DNA from: Pyxidicoccus parkwaysis
GTDB lineage: Bacteria > Myxococcota > Myxococcia > Myxococcales > Myxococcaceae
Assembly: GCF_017301735.1 (NCBI RefSeq)
Contig: NZ_CP071090.1
Location: forward strand, 13,147,254-13,211,253
Length of the DNA: 64,000 bases
Direction of reading: 5' to 3'
Below are positions 56,755 to 64,000 of this stretch, one piece after another. How positions within the stretch are numbered: the stretch's first letter is position 1; each line of letters starts with the position of its first letter. The notes under the pieces were generated by a model, which worked only from the letters and a program-made list of their open reading frames with translations, was not told the origin of the DNA and did no database searches. The translations under genes were made by a program, and so were the position numbers.

Positions 56755-57885
56755 GGAGACAAATTCGGCCTGGGTGCGCAGCATATGCCTCATGCGACGC
56801 GTGAGGAGCCCTGCCGAGCTTGGGCTGACAGCCGACGACAGGCACCGACTGGAGCGGGCACTGCGAGAGGCTCGCGATGCCCGCCACCTCCGGCGGTTGC
56901 TGGCTGTGAAACTCGTAGCCGAGGGCCAGTCCGTGGCAGACGTGGCGCGTCTGTGCGCCCTGAGCCGGCCCATCGTCTATCGCTGGCTGGGACGCTACTT
57001 GGAGTCGCACCAGTCCGAGGTGCTCCTGGACCGTCCGCGGACAGGGCGGCCTCGCGGCGCCTCGCGTCTGACCGACACGCTCCTGCGCCGCGTGGTCCAG
57101 CAGAGTCCGCAAGAGGCGGGCTGGGCGACCCACGGCTGGACGGTGCCGCTGCTGTGCACGCACCTTCGCCAGCAAGGCATCGACGTGTCGCCGCGCACGT
57201 TGCGCCGCCGGCTGCACGAGGCCGGCCTGCGCTGGAAGCGGCCCCGGTACGTGTACGTGACGCGTGCGCCGCACCTGGCGCAGAAAAAAGGGGCCTTGTC
57301 CGCCGTCTGAAGAAGTTCAAGGCGCAGTCGCCTCGTGCGGTCCTGCTCATCATGGACAGCACCGTGCTCAGGTGGTTTCCGCCGCTGCGCGCGGCGTGGG
57401 CCCCGGTCGGCGAGCCAGCCCAGGTCCTCATCACCGGGGAGAACGCCAAGCGCGCGGTGTGGGGAGCCATCAATCCACGCACCGGCCACCGCGTGGTCGC
57501 CACCAGCCAGCGCGGGCGGCAGGAGGATTTCATGGCCTTCCTGCGCCTGCTTCGCCTGGCCTACCCGGGCCGAGCGGTGCTGCTGCTGTTGGACCAGGCC
57601 AGTTGCCATACCGCCCAGCGCTCGCAGGCACTCGCAGCCCAGCTGGCCATTCACCTGCTCTGGCTGCCCAAGCAGCGCCCCGAGCTCAACGCCATGGACC
57701 ACATCTGGCGGGAGCTGAAGCTGCACATCTCGGCCAATCGCCAGTACGCCACCGTCGATGACCATGTCGATGCCGCCGTCCTGTGGCTGCTGGCGCTCAC
57801 GCCAACGCAGGCCCTCCGCAAGGCGGGTATCCTCGCGGAGGGCTTCTGGTTGCGGGATTTGTTAGAGAACTTTTGGCTACCTACT
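56736..57885 (+). mobile_element. IS630-type insertion sequence
   Basis: The element spans 1150 bp and is flanked by TA dinucleotides (56734-56735 and 57886-57887), the target duplication typical for IS630/Tc1. Including the flanking TA, the ends form 22-bp inverted repeats (56733-56754 and 57867-57888) with one mismatch, sharing GTAGCCAAAAGTTC. It sits exactly between two convergent genes. Before insertion the sequence would have read TGAC-TA-GAGGCG, so neither gene was damaged. Confidence 0.93.
56792..57310 (+). CDS. IS630 transposase, OrfA part
   Basis: The 172-residue frame starts MRRVRSPAELGLTADDRHRL and carries the helix-turn-helix region (VADVARLCALSRPIVYRWLGRYLE) and a second helix pair (RLHEAGLRWKRPRYVYVTRAP). 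The frame ends just after a run of six A and four G (57284-57293). A -1 slip there joins it to the DDE domain to give about 365 residues, typical of IS630. An upstream GTG at 56774 is an alternative start. Confidence 0.9.
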   Translation: MRRVRSPAELGLTADDRHRLERALREARDARHLRRLLAVKLVAEGQSVADVARLCALSRPIVYRWLGRYLESHQSEVLLDRPRTGRPRGASRLTDTLLRRVVQQSPQEAGWATHGWTVPLLCTHLRQQGIDVSPRTLRRRLHEAGLRWKRPRYVYVTRAPHLAQKKGALSAV

Positions 57886-57888
57886 TAG
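57286..57888 (+). CDS. IS630 transposase, OrfB part (DDE domain, reached by -1 frameshift)
   Basis: This frame continues as KRGLVRRLKKFKAQSPRAV and holds the catalytic residues: Asp in LLIMDSTVLRW, Asp in LLLLDQASCH and, where Glu is usual, Asp in PELNAMDHIWRELK. The A6G4 run at the junction suits programmed -1 frameshifting or transcriptional slippage. No independent start with a ribosome site is seen near the frame start, so it should be made as a fusion with OrfA. The stop lies in the target duplication. Confidence 0.88.
   Translation, partial: KRGLVRRLKKFKAQSPRAVLLIMDSTVLRWFPPLRAAWAPVGEPAQVLITGENAKRAVWGAINPRTGHRVVATSQRGRQEDFMAFLRLLRLAYPGRAVLLLLDQASCHTAQRSQALAAQLAIHLLWLPKQRPELNAMDHIWRELKLHISANRQYATVDDHVDAAVLWLLALTPTQALRKAGILAEGFWLRDLLENFWLPT
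57867..57888 (-). repeat. right inverted repeat of IS630 element (with TA)
   Basis: Pairs with 56733-56754. The TAG at 57886-57888 ends the transposase frame, and the overlapping TAA on the minus strand (57887-57885) ends the neighbouring gene. Confidence 0.92.
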
Positions 57889-58496
57889 AGGCGCAGGCGG
57901 TAGCCCAGGCTCGCGAGGAAGCCGCCCGCGTTGACGTCGCCCGTGATGACGAGGTCCACCGGCACGAAGTGGTAGTGCGCCTCCAGGAAGGCGCCTCCCT
58001 GGCCGAGCGGCAGCTCGATGCCCGCCAACGCCTGGAGCCCGAACCCTCCATCGCTCTCCGAGGCCAGCGTGCCGAACATGTCCGACGTCGCGCGGTGCAG
58101 GTACAGGCCGGGGCCGCCGCCCACGTACGGCGTGAGCGTGCCGAGCGCGCGCTCGAAGCGGTACACGGCCGACAACTGGAAGGCCACCTCGCGTAGCGCG
58201 ACGGTGTAGTCCCCCTCCAGCGGCGCGCCGAAGCCGCCGAGCTGCGGGTCCGTCAGCGTCCCCGACAGCTTCGGCCGGTGGTAGTTCACCTCCAGCACCA
58301 CCGCGAGCCGCCGCTCCAGCAGCGGGGTGACGTAGCCCACCTCCGCGGCGAGGTAGAGGTCTCCGCTCAGCGGCGTGGTCGTCTTGAAGAAGCCCACCTT
58401 GGGGGCAATCAGGAAGCTGCCCACGGGCGCGGGCGGAGCTGTGGGCTCCGAGGCGGCGAGCGTGGTGAGCGCGGCGAGCAGGGCAAGGGCATTCAT
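57885..58496 (-). CDS. outer membrane beta-barrel-type protein
   Basis: The 203-residue protein has a signal peptide (MNALALLAALTTLAASEPT) and strands of alternating hydrophobic and polar residues (DLYLAAEVGYVTPLLERRLAVVLEVNY, FLASLGYRLRL at the end). This is the pattern of an eight-to-ten-strand OmpA/OmpW-like barrel. Its ATG overlaps the stop of the TIG-domain lipoprotein (ATGA), implying translational coupling. The IS element abuts the stop without changing the C-terminus. Confidence 0.85.
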   Translation of the reverse strand: MNALALLAALTTLAASEPTAPPAPVGSFLIAPKVGFFKTTTPLSGDLYLAAEVGYVTPLLERRLAVVLEVNYHRPKLSGTLTDPQLGGFGAPLEGDYTVALREVAFQLSAVYRFERALGTLTPYVGGGPGLYLHRATSDMFGTLASESDGGFGLQALAGIELPLGQGGAFLEAHYHFVPVDLVITGDVNAGGFLASLGYRLRL

Positions 58497-59599
58497 GGCG
58501 CGGACGCTCCCGCCGTGACGGTGAAGCCTCGGGACGCGGGGACCTCGCCCACCGCGCCTCCCGGGTCTCCCACCTCGAAGGCGTAGGGGCCTCCGGGGGA
58601 GATGCCGTTGGGACACGCCGGGTTGGTGACGGGCGGCTCGTCGAAGCCGGAGCAGGTGGGCACCACCGCCGTCACCCGCGTGGGGGATTCGTAGGTGATG
58701 TCGCGCAGCGGAACCCGCGCCATCTCCGACGGATTCGTCTTCAGCGGCGCGAGCAGGAAGATGTTCGGCGCCCCCGTGAAGGCGCGCTGCGCGCCAGCGG
58801 GCGCGTTGGTGAAGGTGACGGCCTGGTTGCTCAGCTCACTGCCGGAGGTCGGTGCCACGGTGAGGGTGCCCAGCCTCGCGTAGGTGATTTGCAGCGCCTT
58901 TGACAGCGAGCTGGCGCAGCCCTCCGTGCTGGTGAGCAGCAGGTCGTAGCTGCCCTCGGGCGTGCCGGCCGGAATCTCCGTCACGATGCGCGTGGACGAC
59001 TCGACGTCGGTGACGAACAGCGAGTGCGACGTGCCGTCCGCGCCGCGCAGGACGACGGTGGGGAAGGTGCCGGTCCGGAAGCCCGTCCCGGTGATGGCGA
59101 TGGGCGTGGGGGCGGTGAACGAGTAGCCGCTCGACGGAGTCTCCACTCCGGTGACGGAGGGCGGCCCGACGACGACCACCGCGTCCGCCAGCGAGGCGCT
59201 GCCGCCCACCGGGTTGCTCACCTCCAGCGTGTAGCTGCCCTCGGGCAGATCCACCGGCGGAGTCGAGTCCCGCGTGGGCACGTCCAGCAGCAGCAGCTCC
59301 GGGCGCACGTAGAAGACGTGGTCCTTCGTCAGCGTGAGCGTGGTGGGGCCGCGCAGGGTGATCTCCGGCAGCGCCGCCACGGGCGGGTCCTCCAGCACGT
59401 CCGCGGGCACGGGGGCGAAGGACTCGCCGGCCAGCTCGAGCCGCCAGCCGTGCTCGCCTCCCTGCGCGTTGCAGATGCGCGGGGGCGTGACGCTGCGGGT
59501 GAGTGGATTGATGGCCCCCTGGATGCGGGGCGTGGGGCCTTCCGTCGTCCGTGAGCAGGCGACGAGAGCGAGCAGGGCTGCGGCGGCCGGCAGGCGCAA
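58493..59599 (-). CDS. lipoprotein with IPT/TIG domains
   Basis: The 368-residue protein starts at TTG 59599, preceded by AGGAGGAGA, and has a lipobox (LLALVAC, Cys near residue 14). Ig-like IPT/TIG modules follow, marked by PPSVTGVETPSSGYSFTAP and ITGTGFRTGTFPTVVLRG with later LGTLTVAPTSGSELSN. It is probably anchored to the outer membrane and could bind surface partners. It is co-translated with the barrel gene through an ATGA overlap. The TTG start is inferred from the ribosome binding site and lipobox position. Confidence 0.87.
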   Translation of the reverse strand: MRLPAAAALLALVACSRTTEGPTPRIQGAINPLTRSVTPPRICNAQGGEHGWRLELAGESFAPVPADVLEDPPVAALPEITLRGPTTLTLTKDHVFYVRPELLLLDVPTRDSTPPVDLPEGSYTLEVSNPVGGSASLADAVVVVGPPSVTGVETPSSGYSFTAPTPIAITGTGFRTGTFPTVVLRGADGTSHSLFVTDVESSTRIVTEIPAGTPEGSYDLLLTSTEGCASSLSKALQITYARLGTLTVAPTSGSELSNQAVTFTNAPAGAQRAFTGAPNIFLLAPLKTNPSEMARVPLRDITYESPTRVTAVVPTCSGFDEPPVTNPACPNGISPGGPYAFEVGDPGGAVGEVPASRGFTVTAGASAP

Positions 59600-60272
59600 G
59601 ACGGTTCTCCTCCTCAACGGGCGCGGCACGTTAGGACGGTCACCCCCAGGGGCCGGAGTTTTTTCCGGTTTCCCTCTGGCCCCGCGCCCGCGAGCACGGG
59701 GTAGGTCCCCGCAACCCATTGAAATCACCGGCTTCCTTTCCGCCAGCAGCGGGTGGCACGGGAGATGCTCTAGCCCCCTGTCGACTGGGAGCGGCGGGTA
59801 CGGCGGACGGGGATGGGGCGGGGCGTGAAGGTGCCGTACGCGCCGGGCAGATGGGGGCAGGGCGAAGTCGAGGCGGCGCCTGGAGTGGGGAGGCGGGCCT
59901 CATGGATGAGGGCCGGAGCAGCAGCCGGCCAGGGCGGGTGGCGGCGGTACTTCGGAGCTCGGAGGACCGGGAGCTCGTGGTGGTGGGGGCGGGGCGGGGA
60001 AGGGGGACGGACTCCGGCGAGGTGGGGGCCTCGTCGGAGTCCGGTCCACTCCGGATGGATGGGCGGCGGGTCGGGGGCGGTCGACGCTCGCGGGTGAGGA
60101 GGTGGCTTCTCCCCGCGAGCGGTCCTGTTCGAGTGGAGCGGTAGGGCGGGGCGGTCGGGCACCGGGGAACCGGGCTCGGGGTGGGCGGCGTTGCCGTCCG
60201 TCCCGGGGGTTCGCACGGTGGTGGTGAGGCGGTGGAGGCGGGGGGCGCTCCACCAGGGTGCGGCAGGTCGGG
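59600..60272. other. long G-rich intergenic region with a quadruplex-forming motif
   Basis: About 670 bp with strong G-over-C strand bias and no supported gene. Four runs of 4-5 G separated by one or two bases lie at 59985-60006, a canonical G-quadruplex pattern. A proline-rich frame on the minus strand was not accepted as coding. It should hold the promoters of both flanking genes. Confidence 0.55.
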
Positions 60273-60941
60273 ATGGTGGCGGTGGGAAGTTGGAGGCGGT
60301 TCATGGGGGCGGTGTCAGCGCTCACGTTGCTGGGACTGTTGCTGACGGCGCGGGTGGCGCTGGCGGCGGGCGCACTGCCCTCGGCGCGGCTGGCGCCCTC
60401 GGCGCAGGTGCAGGCGCGGGTGCAGGACCCGGAGCGGCTCGCGCCCTTCGGGCTGATGCTGGACGCGGGCGTGCCCGAGGGCGCGGGGCTCTCGGTGTCC
60501 TTCCGTCCCCGGCGCGAGGTGCGGCTGCACCTGGGCGCCACGCACAACGGCATCCGCGGCGGCGCACGCGCGGGGCTCACACTGCTGCCCCTGCGCGGGT
60601 GGGTGACGCCAGCGCTGACACTGGAGTTGGGCCATGCGCAGCCCGCGGACGCGCGCAGCCTGGAGCGGCGGATGGCGGACCGCACGCTGCCGCCAAGCCC
60701 CTCCTTCGAGCGCGTGGGCTACACGTACGCGAGCGCGCTCCTGGGCTTCGAGGTTCAGGCGCCCGGCAACCTGACGTTCTTCATCCGGGGCGGCTTCAGC
60801 GTCATGGAGCTGTACGGCCCCGGCATGGAGAAACTGGACGAGCCCTTCCGCGACGCGCTGGCGCCCGAGGAGGCCAAGCCCTGGCGGCTGCGCAGCACGC
60901 GCCCCACGGCGAAGCTGGGCCTGCTGCTGTCCTTCGGTTAG
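60273..60941 (+). CDS. secreted/outer membrane hypothetical protein
   Basis: The 222-residue protein has a signal peptide with a basic n-region (MVAVGSWRRFMGAVSALTLLG, cleaved after LAA). The mature part has barrel-like strands (RLHLGATHNGIRGG, LTFFIRGGFSVMELYG, TAKLGLLLSFG). It probably spans or lines the outer membrane. The ATG at 60273 preserves the signal n-region; ATG 60303 has a better ribosome site but loses the positive charges. The last 4 bp overlap the convergent hydrolase gene. Confidence 0.75.
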   Translation: MVAVGSWRRFMGAVSALTLLGLLLTARVALAAGALPSARLAPSAQVQARVQDPERLAPFGLMLDAGVPEGAGLSVSFRPRREVRLHLGATHNGIRGGARAGLTLLPLRGWVTPALTLELGHAQPADARSLERRMADRTLPPSPSFERVGYTYASALLGFEVQAPGNLTFFIRGGFSVMELYGPGMEKLDEPFRDALAPEEAKPWRLRSTRPTAKLGLLLSFG

Positions 60942-61906
60942 CGCAGGCGCGCGGCGAAGAACTCCAGCACCTGGGCCTCCGCCCAAAAGTGCGGCCGGTA
61001 CGCGCGGCCTCCGACGAAGCCCACGTGTCCGCCGTGCTCGGTGAGCACCACGCTGAGCAGCGGGTTGTCGCTGGCGCTCGGGGGGATGACGGGGGACTCC
61101 AGCATCGGGTCGTCCGCGGCGCTCAGCAGCAGCGTGGGCCGGCGGATGGAGCGCAGCCGGGGGCCGGAGGACGCCTCGGCGTAGTAGTGCGTCGCGTCCC
61201 GGAAGCCGTGCAGCGGCGCGGTGACGGCGTCGTCGAAGGCGCGGATGGAGCGCGCGGCCTCCAGGGCCCGGCTGTCGAAGGCGCCGGGGAAGCGCTTCAG
61301 CTTCGCACGCGCCTTCTGCTTCAGCGTGCGCAGGAAACGCTCGCGGTACAGCCGGTGGAAGGGGCCGGGGCCGTCGAGCTTCCGGCAGCAGGCGTCCAAG
61401 TCATACGGTGCGCTGATGGAGGCGGCCGCGTCCACGGGCGCGCTGTCGCCCTGTTCCTCCAGCAGCCGGCACAGCACGTTGGCGCCCAGCGAGAAGCCCA
61501 CGGCGAAGAGCGGGCCGGTGACGCGCGCGCGGACCTCGTTCAGTATCAGCAGCGCGTCGTGGATGTCGCCCGAGTGGTACGAGCGCGCCAGCCGGTTGGG
61601 CTCGCCGCTGCACGAGCGGAAGTTGAGCGCGGTGGCGCCCCAGCCGCGCTCGGCCGCGCCTCGGAGGATGGCGGTGATGTAGCCCGCCTGGGACGAGCCC
61701 TCCAGGCCGTGCAGCGCCACCACGTGCGGCGCGCCGCGTGGACCGTCGAAGGTGTCCAGGTCGACGAAGTCGCCGTCGGGCAGCTCGCGGCGCTCGCGGC
61801 GGGCCGTGGGCGCGTGGGTGGGACGCACGAGCGAGGCGTAGATGGTCTGCGCGTGCTCGTTCGCCAGGCCGGGCGCGGGGACGAAGGGCTGGGTGGGCTC
61901 GAATCG
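60938..61906 (-). CDS. alpha/beta hydrolase, YheT family
   Basis: The protein of about 322 residues shows LPDGDFVDLDTF, HGLEGSSQAGYI, the nucleophile GFSLGANVLCR (GxSLG) and an Asp/His pair (LSAADDPMLE and TEHGGHVGF), as in the E. coli YheT group. Its esterase substrate is unknown. The GTG at 61906 gives an N-terminus (RFEPTQPFVPAPGL) suited to the family, while a TTG at 61951 would add 15 residues; neither has a clear ribosome binding site. Confidence 0.9.
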   Translation of the reverse strand, partial: RFEPTQPFVPAPGLANEHAQTIYASLVRPTHAPTARRERRELPDGDFVDLDTFDGPRGAPHVVALHGLEGSSQAGYITAILRGAAERGWGATALNFRSCSGEPNRLARSYHSGDIHDALLILNEVRARVTGPLFAVGFSLGANVLCRLLEEQGDSAPVDAAASISAPYDLDACCRKLDGPGPFHRLYRERFLRTLKQKARAKLKRFPGAFDSRALEAARSIRAFDDAVTAPLHGFRDATHYYAEASSGPRLRSIRRPTLLLSAADDPMLESPVIPPSASDNPLLSVVLTEHGGHVGFVGGRAYRPHFWAEAQVLEFFAARLR

Positions 61907-61964
61907 CACGGGCCCGGGATAACGCCCGCGCGCCGGGCGGACAAGGGACAACCCCGTGAGGTGT

Positions 61965-62303
61965 CTACCCGTCGCGGCTTCCGGGAGGCGTGACTCCGGC
62001 GGGACGGGCGGCGGCCAGGCGGCGGGCGCTGCGCATGGTGGGGCAGCCCTGCTCCTTCACGGCGCGCGCCTCCTCCGCGAGGCCGAAGAGGTCCAGGTAC
62101 TTCTTCACGCGCTCATCCAGCGTGGGGGCCTCGATGAGACGGCACACCTCGTCCGCGGCGTAGTCGCGGCAGACGGACGGACGCTGCTCGTACACGCGGC
62201 AGAGGTTGTCCTCGCCGAGGTGCGGGCAGCGCAGGCCCAGCGGCTTGTCCAGCGCGGCGATGTCCGGCGCCACGCAGCAGGCGCCACAGCAGGTGCACTC
62301 CAT
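61965..62303 (-). CDS. YkgJ family cysteine cluster protein
   Basis: The 112-residue protein has the signature ECTCCGACCVAPDI near the N-terminus and CPHLGEDNLCRVYEQRPSVCRDY, so the cysteines can bind a metal or Fe-S cluster. The ATG at 62303 places the cysteine cluster at the N-terminus; a TTG 24 bp upstream is possible. Function of the family is not settled. It lies downstream of the zinc-ribbon protein gene on the same strand, separated by 28 bp, and may be co-transcribed. Confidence 0.9.
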   Translation of the reverse strand: MECTCCGACCVAPDIAALDKPLGLRCPHLGEDNLCRVYEQRPSVCRDYAADEVCRLIEAPTLDERVKKYLDLFGLAEEARAVKEQGCPTMRSARRLAAARPAGVTPPGSRDG

Positions 62304-62331
62304 GGGCGGTTGACCTCGAGGCTTCAACGCC

Positions 62332-63477
62332 TCAACGCGGGACGACCTGCTCCACCTTCCCCAGGTTCGTCACCGTGAGCCGGACGCCCTGGCCCTTCCT
62401 CCACGGGAGGAAGTCCTGCTCGCCCTTGGGCTCGAGCACATGCTGCTTCTGGCCGTCGTCCTCGTAGCGGATGTTGACGGCGTAGTGCTCCTCGCGGCGC
62501 AGTCGGTCCACGCCGCTCACGGAGAGCTCCGGCCAGCGCGGGGTGTCATCCGCGCCGGAGGACTCGCGGCGGCCCACCTGCTTCCACTCGTAGGTGTCGT
62601 AGGTGCACTGCTGCGCGTAGACGGGCTCGGAGCGGTAGCGCGTCTCGTTCTGGCAGTCCTCGTAGCTCTCGCTGCAGTACTTCGTCACGTCCTCGCACAC
62701 TTCTTCCGCGAAGCCGTTGCCCTTGTCGCGGCGGCGGCACTTCTCCTCCGTACCGCAGGCCACGCGGCGCGACTTCGTCCGGCACACCCGCTCCGTGCCG
62801 TCCGCCACCCGGCGCGTGCCGCGCTGGCGCGAGACGCAGTCGCGCACGTTGGACACGCCGGCCACCTCGCCCGCGCCGTTGACGGGCATGTGCGGAGAGG
62901 TGGTGCGCAGCTCGTCCCGCCAGCCCGTCTTCGCCACGGCCGTGAAGCGCTCCTGCACCACCGCGCGCTTCCACTCCGTGCCCGTCACCTGGCCTTCGTA
63001 CTCGTGTGTGCGGCTGCCCCAGATGCCGAACACGGTGGAGCCGAAGCAGCAGGAGAACAGCAGACCCAGCGCGATGAGGCCCTTCCTGCCCATGCCCTTC
63101 TTCGGCTGCGCCACGGGTTGGGGTGGGAGCTCGGGCGAGGGGAGGTCGCTGCCGGTGGCCGCCTTCGCGTCGTCGGTGCGCTCCGCGCTGCATTGCTTGC
63201 AGCGGGGCATGTCCCCCCGGTTGGCGGCGCCGCAGTACGCGCAGAACCAGTCCTCGCCCGCGCCGGCGAGCTCCAGCGCTTGCGCGTCCGTGACGCCCTC
63301 GCGCCTCGACTTGCCCGTCTTCGCATCGACATCGCCGAAGTCGAACTCCGACTCGCGGCCCGTCAGCTCGCGAGGGTTGCCGCAGCTCGGGCAGACCTTG
63401 TGGCGCGCGAGGATGCCCTTGGTGTCACAGGACGTGCAGTTCCAGGTCCCCTCGATGATGCGCGTGCGCTTGGCCAT
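62332..63477 (-). CDS. membrane protein with two zinc ribbons
   Basis: The 381-residue protein starts MAKRTRIIEGTWNCTSCDTK. It has a first zinc ribbon with CxxC pairs at residues 14-17 and 29-32, and a second at about 79-95 (WFCAYCGAANRGDMPRCKQC). A single hydrophobic helix follows near residue 133 (GRKGLIALGLLFSCCFGSTVFG), and then a large outer domain of about 230 residues. The outer domain has many Cys/Arg clusters (CRTKSRRVACGTEEKCRRRD). It may couple a cytoplasmic zinc domain to an outer domain. Function unknown. Confidence 0.9.
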   Translation of the reverse strand: MAKRTRIIEGTWNCTSCDTKGILARHKVCPSCGNPRELTGRESEFDFGDVDAKTGKSRREGVTDAQALELAGAGEDWFCAYCGAANRGDMPRCKQCSAERTDDAKAATGSDLPSPELPPQPVAQPKKGMGRKGLIALGLLFSCCFGSTVFGIWGSRTHEYEGQVTGTEWKRAVVQERFTAVAKTGWRDELRTTSPHMPVNGAGEVAGVSNVRDCVSRQRGTRRVADGTERVCRTKSRRVACGTEEKCRRRDKGNGFAEEVCEDVTKYCSESYEDCQNETRYRSEPVYAQQCTYDTYEWKQVGRRESSGADDTPRWPELSVSGVDRLRREEHYAVNIRYEDDGQKQHVLEPKGEQDFLPWRKGQGVRLTVTNLGKVEQVVPR

Positions 63478-63500
63478 GAACGTCCATCCTATCCGGTGCG

Positions 63501-63780
63501 GCGCTCACTCCCAGAGGGGGGAGGGGAGGAGGCGGGCTTGCCGGGCCGCGGGCACCCGTTCCCACGGTACGGCGCTCACATGTCGAGAGGGACGAGGCGG
63601 GTACGTCTGGCCGTGGGCGCGATTGCGTCCGGCGCGGCGCTCACACGGAGAGGGCGAGGGGACGTCTGGCTGTGGGCTCCATTGAGTCCTGCACGCCCCC
63701 ACGCGGAGCGGGAGGGGCGGGCGGGGCAGCGACGCCGGACCGTGGTGCCCATTGCCGCTGCCGCTGCGCTCACACCCAGA
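63501..63780. repeat. degenerate tandem repeat, period about 60-71 bp
   Basis: Units begin with GCGCTCACAC-like sequence at 63501, 63572, 63637, about 63697 and 63766. Each contains a GAGGGG or GAGAGGG run and a GTCTGGCCGTGGGC-like element. The copies are imperfect, so the array is old or under weak constraint. It lies in the gap before the partial gene at the window end. Confidence 0.65.
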
Positions 63781-64000
63781 GCGCGCGAGGGAAGGGGATG
63801 CTCGCCGCCGGAGGCAGGCCGGGCCGCAGGGGCCGCAGCATTGGCAGCGAGCCATCTCTCGCCACGCGGGTGGCTCCCGGCAGGCGCGCCAGCAGCGCGG
63901 CGGTGGCCGGCTCCTCCCACAACACCACCTTCGTCAGCCCTGCCCGGTGCGCCACGGCGCGCGCCGTCTCCACCAGCACGGCGGCGTCCTCGTCGGAGCG
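63770..64000 (-). CDS. C-terminal fragment of a protein truncated by the window (GNAT-like?)
   Basis: The frame is open to the window edge, so only the last 76 residues are visible. The part EDAAVLVETARAVAHRAGLTKVVLWEEPATAALLARLPGA has the helix-strand pattern of GNAT acetyltransferase C-termini, and the last third is Pro-rich. The match is weak, and the assignment could change with the missing N-terminus. Confidence 0.55.
   Translation of the reverse strand, partial: RSDEDAAVLVETARAVAHRAGLTKVVLWEEPATAALLARLPGATRVARDGSLPMLRPLRPGLPPAASIPFPRALWV

Noticed and set aside
56792..57888. Transposase pseudogene because of the frame change
   Set aside because: The A6G4 run at the junction, intact motifs on both sides and near-perfect inverted repeats fit programmed frameshifting of IS630.
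59770..60216. Proline-rich frame on the minus strand
   Set aside because: No ribosome binding site, no signal or domain, and composition follows the strand bias.

Overview
The window looks like chromosomal DNA of a myxobacterium (Myxococcota, probably Myxococcaceae). The evidence is a GC content near 70%, a C-terminal MYXO-CTERM-like anchor (CDS 41929-43533), many Asp/Gly-rich lipoproteins, large STAND ATPase/TPR regulators, a caspase-like protein and strong use of GTG/TTG starts. No rRNA, CRISPR array or prophage is visible. One intact-looking IS630-type element is present.

Layout. 1-15 kb: the 3' end of an RND efflux pump with its TetR regulator, a VOC/GST pair, a lipoprotein, a PARG-like protein, a lipoprotein fusing polysaccharide deacetylase, caspase and TPR domains, an aldo/keto reductase with a divergent TetR and paired operators inside a direct-repeat-flanked cassette, a DUF1206 membrane protein and an OsmC protein. 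15-30 kb: a STAND regulator, a PAS histidine kinase, two convergent paralogous lipoproteins with NGLSF repeats, a class III cyclase fused to an NB-ARC/TPR module, and an MBL-fold hydrolase. 30-47 kb: several secreted or lipid-anchored proteins, AraC, HAD phosphatase, PstS, RNase HI, BON, MocA/XdhC, methyltransferase, a beta-helix surface protein, a YcaQ-like protein and a quinone oxidoreductase. 47-64 kb: two tandem tRNA genes whose halves are in reversed order, an M4 metalloprotease, a phosphoesterase, an XPB helicase/Bax1-like nuclease pair, two receiver-like proteins, the IS630 element, TIG and barrel proteins, a YheT hydrolase, a YkgJ protein and a zinc-ribbon protein.

The most striking item is at 47028-47332. 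Two consecutive units each carry the 3' half of a tRNA (T arm, acceptor 3' strand) directly upstream of the matching 5' half (acceptor 5' strand, D arm, anticodon region). The acceptor strands of each unit are perfectly complementary, 7/7. Each unit is enclosed by an outer helix (P1) and an inner helix (P2) that differ between units by compensatory changes. Each shares an identical 12-nt motif (CCCTACACGCAC) just before the 3' half and a GGCTTC motif 10 nt after the 5' half. Joining the halves at these uniform boundaries gives one canonical 76-nt tRNA with anticodon CGA and one 75-nt tRNA with anticodon TGG and the proline identity features C1:G72 and A73. I interpret this as two circularly permuted tRNA genes embedded in a compact, possibly undescribed, intron-like processing element. 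This is inferred from sequence alone.
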